Part shown: piece after piece, positions 60,110-64,000 of the stretch | How positions within the stretch are numbered: the first letter of the stretch is position 1 | Layout: every line of letters begins with the position of its first letter | Source: Halocalculus aciditolerans | GTDB taxonomy: Archaea > Halobacteriota > Halobacteria > Halobacteriales > Halobacteriaceae | Direction: 5' to 3' | DNA: 64,000 nucleotides | NCBI RefSeq assembly: GCF_014647475.1 | Contig: NZ_BMPG01000002.1 | Coordinates: 124,001-188,000 of the forward strand | Translations under genes and position numbers: made by a program | The notes under the pieces: generated by a model | Told to the model about the DNA's origin: nothing | Database searches by the model: none | Seen by the model: the letters and a program-made list of their open reading frames with translations, nothing else

Positions 60110-60130
60110 GCCTCTCAGAGTGTTTTGCAG

Positions 60131-60412
60131 ATGGCTGAATTAGGCAACTACTTCGACGAAATCGCAGACGTCGATTCGTGGATTAGCATCGTGGTTATCG
60201 CGGCCGCGTTCTTCGCGGGGTCCGTGATGAAGAACACCATCGAGCGGAGCGTCGACGCGCCCGACGAGCTGTACGGCGTCGTCATCATGGTCGGTGGCGT
60301 GTTCGCTGGCGGCGACTACCAGCACGAAATCGTCACCGGCGGCGGCCTCTACACGCTCGACAAAGCAATGGAGCGCTTCGGCGTCAAGAGCAAGGTTCAG
60401 GAGGCAGTGTAA
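60131..60412 (+). CDS. small membrane protein upstream of capsid genes
   Basis: 93 aa from ATG 60131. Hydrophobic segments WISIVVIAAAFFAGSVM and LYGVVIMVGGVFAGGDY, then a charged helix. In SH1-like viruses small integral membrane proteins adjoin the capsid genes, so this is a likely internal-membrane protein. Directly abuts the next ATG. Confidence 0.6.
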   Translation: MAELGNYFDEIADVDSWISIVVIAAAFFAGSVMKNTIERSVDAPDELYGVVIMVGGVFAGGDYQHEIVTGGGLYTLDKAMERFGVKSKVQEAV

Positions 60413-60931
60413 ATGACGGAACTCTACGCCCAGAACGGCGTCACCAGCGAGTTCGTCGAGACGAGTCAGAACGCTGCGGGCATCAAGACGCCCATCCTCA
60501 CCGTCTCGCCCGACCGGAGTCTCTGGCTCCGCTTCCTCAACCACGTCGCGAAGGGGTCGACCGTCGGCCTCCCGTGCTACTTCAAGCTCCGCGACTCGAA
60601 CGGCGACCCGCTCCCTCCGAACACGAAGGTCGCGTTCTACGTGAAGCTCGCCGGCCACTCCGACGCGTACAAGGTCAGCGAGAAGATCAAGAACATCTCG
60701 TTCTGGAACCAGAACGACATCACCACCCAGCAGGACGTCGACAACATCGACGGCTCGAAAATCAAGCTCCAGCACCCGGAGATGGCCGAAGCCACCGGGA
60801 ACGCTGACCACGTCGACATCCGCGACGTCGACGACTTCCTCGTGGAAATCGAATCCGACGCGGTCATCGACTGGTCGCAGAGTCGCTTCGAGTTCGACAG
60901 CAACGGCGTGGAGGGGCCGCACGACCTCTAA
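60413..60931 (+). CDS. candidate small major capsid protein (VP7-like)
   Basis: 172 aa, beta-rich, no TM or signal peptide. Contains ILTVSPDRSLWLRFLNHVAK, LPPNTKVAFYVKLAGHS and a closing DFLVEIESDAVIDWSQSRFE, consistent with a single jelly-roll. SH1 VP7 is 185 aa and pairs with a 232-aa VP4. Here a 172/240-aa pair follows the packaging ATPase. Assignment rests on size, order and fold-like text, not on an alignment. Confidence 0.65.
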   Translation: MTELYAQNGVTSEFVETSQNAAGIKTPILTVSPDRSLWLRFLNHVAKGSTVGLPCYFKLRDSNGDPLPPNTKVAFYVKLAGHSDAYKVSEKIKNISFWNQNDITTQQDVDNIDGSKIKLQHPEMAEATGNADHVDIRDVDDFLVEIESDAVIDWSQSRFEFDSNGVEGPHDL

Positions 60932-60932
60932 G

Positions 60933-61655
60933 ATGCCGGACGCACTCACTCGGGTCCAGAACGCGCAGGGAACGCCCGGCGAGCTGGCCCAGGACGATTT
61001 CGAGACGCAGGCGAGTACGCCGGGACAGTCGTCTCGCGTCGCTCGCCTCCGCGCAGACTACTGGCATCGCATCCGCTCCGGCCGGTCCAATCCGTTCCGC
61101 GTCGCCATCCCCGCTTACGAGGGGTTCACGAGCGACGGCACGGCCGACAACACGGAAACGTTCAGCCTCTCGCACGAGCTGGTGGAGACGCCGAACACGC
61201 AGGACGTCGTCGTCTGGCTCGACGGCACGTACTACGGGACGCCCGACGCCATCGACTACGACGCGAACACCGTCGACGTCACCGACAGCGGGACCGACTC
61301 GAACGTTCACGTCTGGTACATCGTCGACGAGGCGGCCAGCCTCTCCGTTCGGAAGGCCGCCCCCTCCGGCACGACGAGCGCGTCGAAGGAGATCGAGAGC
61401 GTCAGCCTCTCCCGAATGCATCTCGGCAACCAGTTCGAGCAGCCGGAGTACTTCAGCTTCAGCACCGAGCTGGAAGGCTACCTCGCCACCGAAATCACCC
61501 TCGACGTCTACGTGAACGCGCCCTACGAGGTGCGCTTCGAGGACCCGGACGGTGACGGCGCGAGCGCGACGAACCTCCTGCTCTCCATCCCGGTCGAGCG
61601 GGGTTCGGAGACCATCCCCGGCCTCAAGTCCGCCGTGAAGGCGGACATGGGCTAA
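60933..61655 (+). CDS. candidate large major capsid protein (VP4-like)
   Basis: 240 aa, beta-rich, starting 1 bp after its partner's stop. The N-terminal ~45 residues are polar and basic (SSRVARLRADYWHRIRSGRS), suited to contact the membrane. A first beta region follows (TFSLSHELVETPNTQDVVVW) and a second (FSFSTELEGYLATEITLDVY), ending SIPVERGSETIPGLKSAVKA. Length matches SH1 VP4 (232 aa). Two different single jelly-roll proteins side by side are the mark of this virus group. Confidence 0.65.
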   Translation: MPDALTRVQNAQGTPGELAQDDFETQASTPGQSSRVARLRADYWHRIRSGRSNPFRVAIPAYEGFTSDGTADNTETFSLSHELVETPNTQDVVVWLDGTYYGTPDAIDYDANTVDVTDSGTDSNVHVWYIVDEAASLSVRKAAPSGTTSASKEIESVSLSRMHLGNQFEQPEYFSFSTELEGYLATEITLDVYVNAPYEVRFEDPDGDGASATNLLLSIPVERGSETIPGLKSAVKADMG

Positions 61656-61668
61656 CTCCCTCTCTCCC

Positions 61669-61950
61669 ATGTCTTCAGGACTCAACGCGAGCGCGCAGCG
61701 ACAGCAAGAGACCACTCCCACACCCTCGCCTGGCGCGGGCAACTTCGACACCACGGCCTCGACGACGTCGACGTCGGAGGAGTCGGAGAGCACGTCGACT
61801 GGCGCGTGGGAAATGACCAACACCGGCAGGAACCCCATTGACCGATTCGTCGAGAGTACGTCGTGGTCCCGCCAAGACCTCGACATCGCGCTCTCCGCGG
61901 TGAACGTCGTGCTGTTCCTCGCCATCCTCTACATCCAGAAGAATGACTGA
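61669..61950 (+). CDS. small virion-like protein with C-terminal TM
   Basis: 93 aa: Ser/Thr-rich head (TPTPSPGAGNFDTTASTTST) and one C-terminal hydrophobic helix (IALSAVNVVLFLAILYIQ). Typical of a tail-anchored minor membrane protein. Follows the large capsid gene by 13 bp. Confidence 0.55.
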   Translation: MSSGLNASAQRQQETTPTPSPGAGNFDTTASTTSTSEESESTSTGAWEMTNTGRNPIDRFVESTSWSRQDLDIALSAVNVVLFLAILYIQKND

Positions 61951-62083
61951 CGTCGAGAAAAACGTCGACAAGGACACGCTGAACGCATCCCAGCGACGGG
62001 ACGCCGAAGCGGTCCTCGACCTCGTCGACGACGACCAGGACGAACAGACCAACGACCGCACGGTCGAGCTGGGGAGGCGGTGA
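61943..62083 (+). CDS. small acidic hypothetical protein
   Basis: 46 aa from ATG 61943, overlapping its neighbour by 8 bp. Acidic helical sequence (ASQRRDAEAVLDLVDDDQDE). No family recognised. Confidence 0.5.
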   Translation: MTDVEKNVDKDTLNASQRRDAEAVLDLVDDDQDEQTNDRTVELGRR

Positions 62084-62085
62084 CG

Positions 62086-62439
62086 ATGCACGTCACTCCC
62101 GCCCCCTCGACCGACGACGTCCCGTTCAACGAACCCGTGACGGTGACGCTCGACGCCGGCCAGCAGGGGACGATTTCGTTCGAGCCGAAGCAGCGCTCGA
62201 CGCAGTTCGTCCTCCCCATCTGCGCCGTCACGAAGCAACCGAACACGACCTACGAGGTTCGCACGGACGGCGAGAACGTGTACGGGCCGGCGGGCGTGCC
62301 GCCGACCGACATCGACGACCTCGCCGTGACGTTCGTCCCGGCGCGGCGCTTCGAGCGCTCGCTGAAGGTCGTCATCTCGAACGTCTCGAACTCCACGCAC
62401 ACCTACCACGTGCAGCCGGTCGGCTACGAGGTGGCCTAA
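62086..62439 (+). CDS. beta-rich hypothetical virion protein
   Basis: 117 aa from ATG 62086 (GTG 62080 possible). Strand-rich text (VTVTLDAGQQGTISFEPKQR, LKVVISNVSNSTHTYHVQPV) resembles a small beta-sandwich. Ends in a one-base overlap with the next gene. Could be a spike or vertex component. Confidence 0.55.
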   Translation: MHVTPAPSTDDVPFNEPVTVTLDAGQQGTISFEPKQRSTQFVLPICAVTKQPNTTYEVRTDGENVYGPAGVPPTDIDDLAVTFVPARRFERSLKVVISNVSNSTHTYHVQPVGYEVA

Positions 62440-62843
62440 TGGGGCTTGAAACGAACACGCAGGTCCGCGAACTCGCCACCGTCGAGAACGCGTCAGGCGA
62501 CTCCGTGCAGCCTGCGAGCGACGACTTCGTGCACTGGACCGACACCGGACGGAACGTGAAGGACGACCCCGTTCACCTCGGGGTTCGCGCCCCCGACCGC
62601 GCTGACGTCGTCACCGTCCACGTCGCCGACTGGGACGGCTCCGGCACGGTCACGCTCCACTTCTGCGACGAGGAGTTCAACCCTGTCACCAGCCGCGGAG
62701 CGAGCGATAATCCCGACTACGAGAGCGACGGCACGACCGACGTCTTCATCGAGACCTCGGTAGCGAGCCCGTATCTCAAAGTCGACGTCGAGGACACCAG
62801 CGGGAACGAGAACAAGCCGAACGTGAGCGTGTACGCACGATGA
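62439..62843 (+). CDS. beta-rich hypothetical virion protein
   Basis: 134 aa; strands such as DRADVVTVHVADWDGSGTVT and PYLKVDVEDTSGNENKPNVS. Acidic, no TM. Same style as its upstream neighbour; perhaps a two-part vertex complex with the fibre that follows (4-bp overlap). Confidence 0.55.
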   Translation: MGLETNTQVRELATVENASGDSVQPASDDFVHWTDTGRNVKDDPVHLGVRAPDRADVVTVHVADWDGSGTVTLHFCDEEFNPVTSRGASDNPDYESDGTTDVFIETSVASPYLKVDVEDTSGNENKPNVSVYAR

Positions 62844-63901
62844 GCGACAGACCAAACACCGACCCACCGACGAAGGCCGACGTCGCGGCGACTATCGACG
62901 ACTACGACACCCCGCTGCTGCTCGCGGCGCTCGCGAGTCCCTACGCGCTCAACGCCATCACCGATATGGACGTGCACGCCGCGGACCTCGTCGACGAGGG
63001 CACGACCCTCTACGACGCCGCGAACCGCGAGTTCGTGCAGTCCCGTCTCGGCGGCCCGGCTTCCTCGCTTTCGGCGTATCCGCTCGCCACTGGCGACCTC
63101 GACGACGACGTCGTCACGGCCGCGAAGGTCGCTGTCGACGCGGTTGCGAACGAGCACCTACAGGCCGACGCCGTCGACTCCGCCGAACTCGCGACCGACG
63201 CCGTCACGGCTGCGAAAGTCGCCGTCGACGCCGTCGCGAACGAGCACTTGGCGAACGACGCGGTCAACTCCGCCGAGCTCGCGACCGACGCCGTCCAGGC
63301 CGCGCACATCGCCGCGTCCGCGGTCGGCTCCGGTCAGTTGGCGACGAACGCAGTGACGACCGGCGCGCTCGCCGCCGACGCCGTCACCGGCTCCGAAATA
63401 GCCGCGGACGCCGTGGGGTCCGCCCACATCGCTCCCGACTCCGTCGGCAACAACCAGCTCGCCTTCGACGTCGCCACGCAGTCTGAGTTCGATTCGCACG
63501 CCCTTGACGCCGACGCGCACCACAATCGGCCGACCAGTACGCAGTCGGCGTCGTCCTCAACTGGCTACGATGATGGAGCAGCATGGACCTACGACCAACA
63601 GGTAAACGGCGACAAGACGTTCGCCATCGATTTCCATACGGCAGGGGACGGAGTCAAAATCGAACATCTCGTAGGACAATATGGCTATATTGATGAGTCA
63701 CGGGTCTATCTCGATGGCTCTCTTGTGGATACCCACAGCGGGTATTCAAGCCCTACAGCGTCGTACGAAACAACGTTCCAGTCGGGAACGATTACGCGCG
63801 TCGAAATCGATTTCAGCGGCGGATATAGCGGGTCGTATAGACAGCGGTTCGTGGTCACTCCCCGGAAGTACGCGGTCGGACCACACAGTCACTCAGTCTA
63901 A
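62840..63901 (+). CDS. fibre protein with decapeptide repeats and distinct tip
   Basis: 353 aa. Residues ~90-215 are built from about twelve ten-residue repeats of the DAVxxxxLAx type (e.g. DAVDSAELAT, DAVTAAKVAV, DAVANEHLAN), a pattern typical of trimeric beta-structured fibre shafts. A HALDADAHHNRP hinge follows. The tip (~230-353; VNGDKTFAIDFHTAGDGVKI, ESRVYLDGSLVDTHSGYSSP) is encoded in visibly more A/T-rich DNA. Most likely the receptor-binding fibre or spike of the virion. Confidence 0.7.
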   Translation: MSDRPNTDPPTKADVAATIDDYDTPLLLAALASPYALNAITDMDVHAADLVDEGTTLYDAANREFVQSRLGGPASSLSAYPLATGDLDDDVVTAAKVAVDAVANEHLQADAVDSAELATDAVTAAKVAVDAVANEHLANDAVNSAELATDAVQAAHIAASAVGSGQLATNAVTTGALAADAVTGSEIAADAVGSAHIAPDSVGNNQLAFDVATQSEFDSHALDADAHHNRPTSTQSASSSTGYDDGAAWTYDQQVNGDKTFAIDFHTAGDGVKIEHLVGQYGYIDESRVYLDGSLVDTHSGYSSPTASYETTFQSGTITRVEIDFSGGYSGSYRQRFVVTPRKYAVGPHSHSV

Positions 63902-63945
63902 TCCATGACAAACACGACACACAGAGCCACAGGGCAGAGAATCAG

Positions 63946-64000
63946 ATGATGGACAGCAAGACGAAGAAGGCGCAGGCGGCATGGGCCGTGATGCTCCTGC
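63946..64000 (+). CDS. start of a further gene (3' end outside window)
   Basis: ATG 63946 opens MMDSKTKKAQAAWAVMLL and runs off the window. A basic head followed by the beginning of a hydrophobic helix suggests another small membrane protein. A 14-codon frame at 63905-63949 overlaps its start and may be a leader. Confidence 0.4.
   Translation, partial: MMDSKTKKAQAAWAVMLL

Larger units (their letters stand above)
52154..64000. mobile_element. integrated element 2: provirus resembling tailless icosahedral membrane viruses (right end outside window)
   Basis: Begins at the second att copy. Gene order: zinc-ribbon, SWIM, RHH/winged-helix, two methyltransferases, AbrB-like (leftward), a series of small soluble and membrane proteins, FtsK/HerA-type ATPase, small membrane protein, 172-aa and 240-aa capsid-size proteins, further small virion-like genes, and a repeat fibre. 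Sizes and order agree with the SH1/PH1/SNJ1 group (two single-jelly-roll capsid proteins of about 185 and 232 aa in SH1). No integrase or second att of its own is in the window. Confidence 0.75.

Noticed and set aside
20810-64000. Head-tail provirus (terminase, portal, tape measure)
   Set aside because: None of these proteins was recognised in either element; structural genes point to membrane-containing particles instead.
1-64000. CRISPR arrays, cas genes, rRNA operons, IS transposases
   Set aside because: No regularly spaced repeats, Cas motifs, rRNA segments or transposase motifs were seen.

Overview
The window is haloarchaeal DNA (class Halobacteria). It is G+C-rich and codes for very acidic proteins. 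It carries typical haloarchaeal neighbours: a PRC-barrel protein, an ADP-forming acetyl-CoA synthetase, an adjacent DUF5794/DUF5795-like pair, and a tRNA-Trp with a long guide-RNA intron. A genus cannot be named from what is visible.

Layout. (1) 1-20.8 kb is ordinary chromosome: DHH/RCK protein (5'-truncated by the window), PRC-barrel protein, aminotransferase, MrfA-like helicase, DRTGG/phosphotransacetylase-like protein coupled to acetate-CoA ligase, ZIP transporter with a palindromic operator, NCS2 nucleobase transporter, old-yellow-enzyme, Nif3-like protein, GapN-like aldehyde dehydrogenase, Eis-like acetyltransferase, IMP dehydrogenase, and the tRNA-Trp gene at 20647-20822. (2) 20.81-52.17 kb is an integrated element of about 31 kb. 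It is bounded by a 16-bp direct repeat: the 3' end of tRNA-Trp (20810-20825) and a copy at 52154-52169. A tyrosine integrase ends 49 bp before the right repeat. (3) From 52.17 kb past the window end lies a second element, placed directly behind the first at the same att sequence.

Element 1 has four parts. The left early cassette (20.9-25.3 kb) has a SWIM zinc protein, an RHH/winged-helix regulator, a methyltransferase, a J-domain protein and small membrane or zinc proteins, nearly all overlapping. Next come a second, catalytic-core-only tyrosine recombinase and a rightward membrane/secretion module (27.2-39.5 kb). That module has three signal-peptide proteins (484, 566 and 1123 aa), many small membrane proteins including three tandem relatives, and a P-loop ATPase. 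It resembles pleolipovirus or plasmid-vesicle logic, but I cannot match it to a described element. A visibly A+T-richer cargo region (39.5-48.1 kb) holds a GIY-YIG nuclease, an AbrB-like protein, a cytosine-5 methyltransferase fused to an Alba-like domain with a convergent restriction-endonuclease-like partner, a C39-peptidase-like two-gene unit, and a leftward operon of two PhiH-type repressors plus a membrane protein. The right operon (48.3-52.1 kb) encodes a PadR regulator, a PCNA sliding clamp, an HNH nuclease and the integrase.

Element 2 repeats the left-end plan (SWIM, RHH/winged-helix, methyltransferases). It then runs into a virion module: FtsK/HerA-type packaging ATPase, small membrane protein, two candidate major capsid proteins of 172 and 240 aa, and a fibre with decapeptide repeats. 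Size and order match tailless icosahedral, internal-membrane haloviruses (SH1/PH1/SNJ1 group, Halopanivirales), so this looks like the left and middle part of a provirus whose right end is outside the window.

Most interesting: the unassigned membrane/secretion module, the Alba-fused methyltransferase and the ATGTACAT operator shared around the restriction genes, and the tandem stacking of two different elements on one intron-containing tRNA gene.
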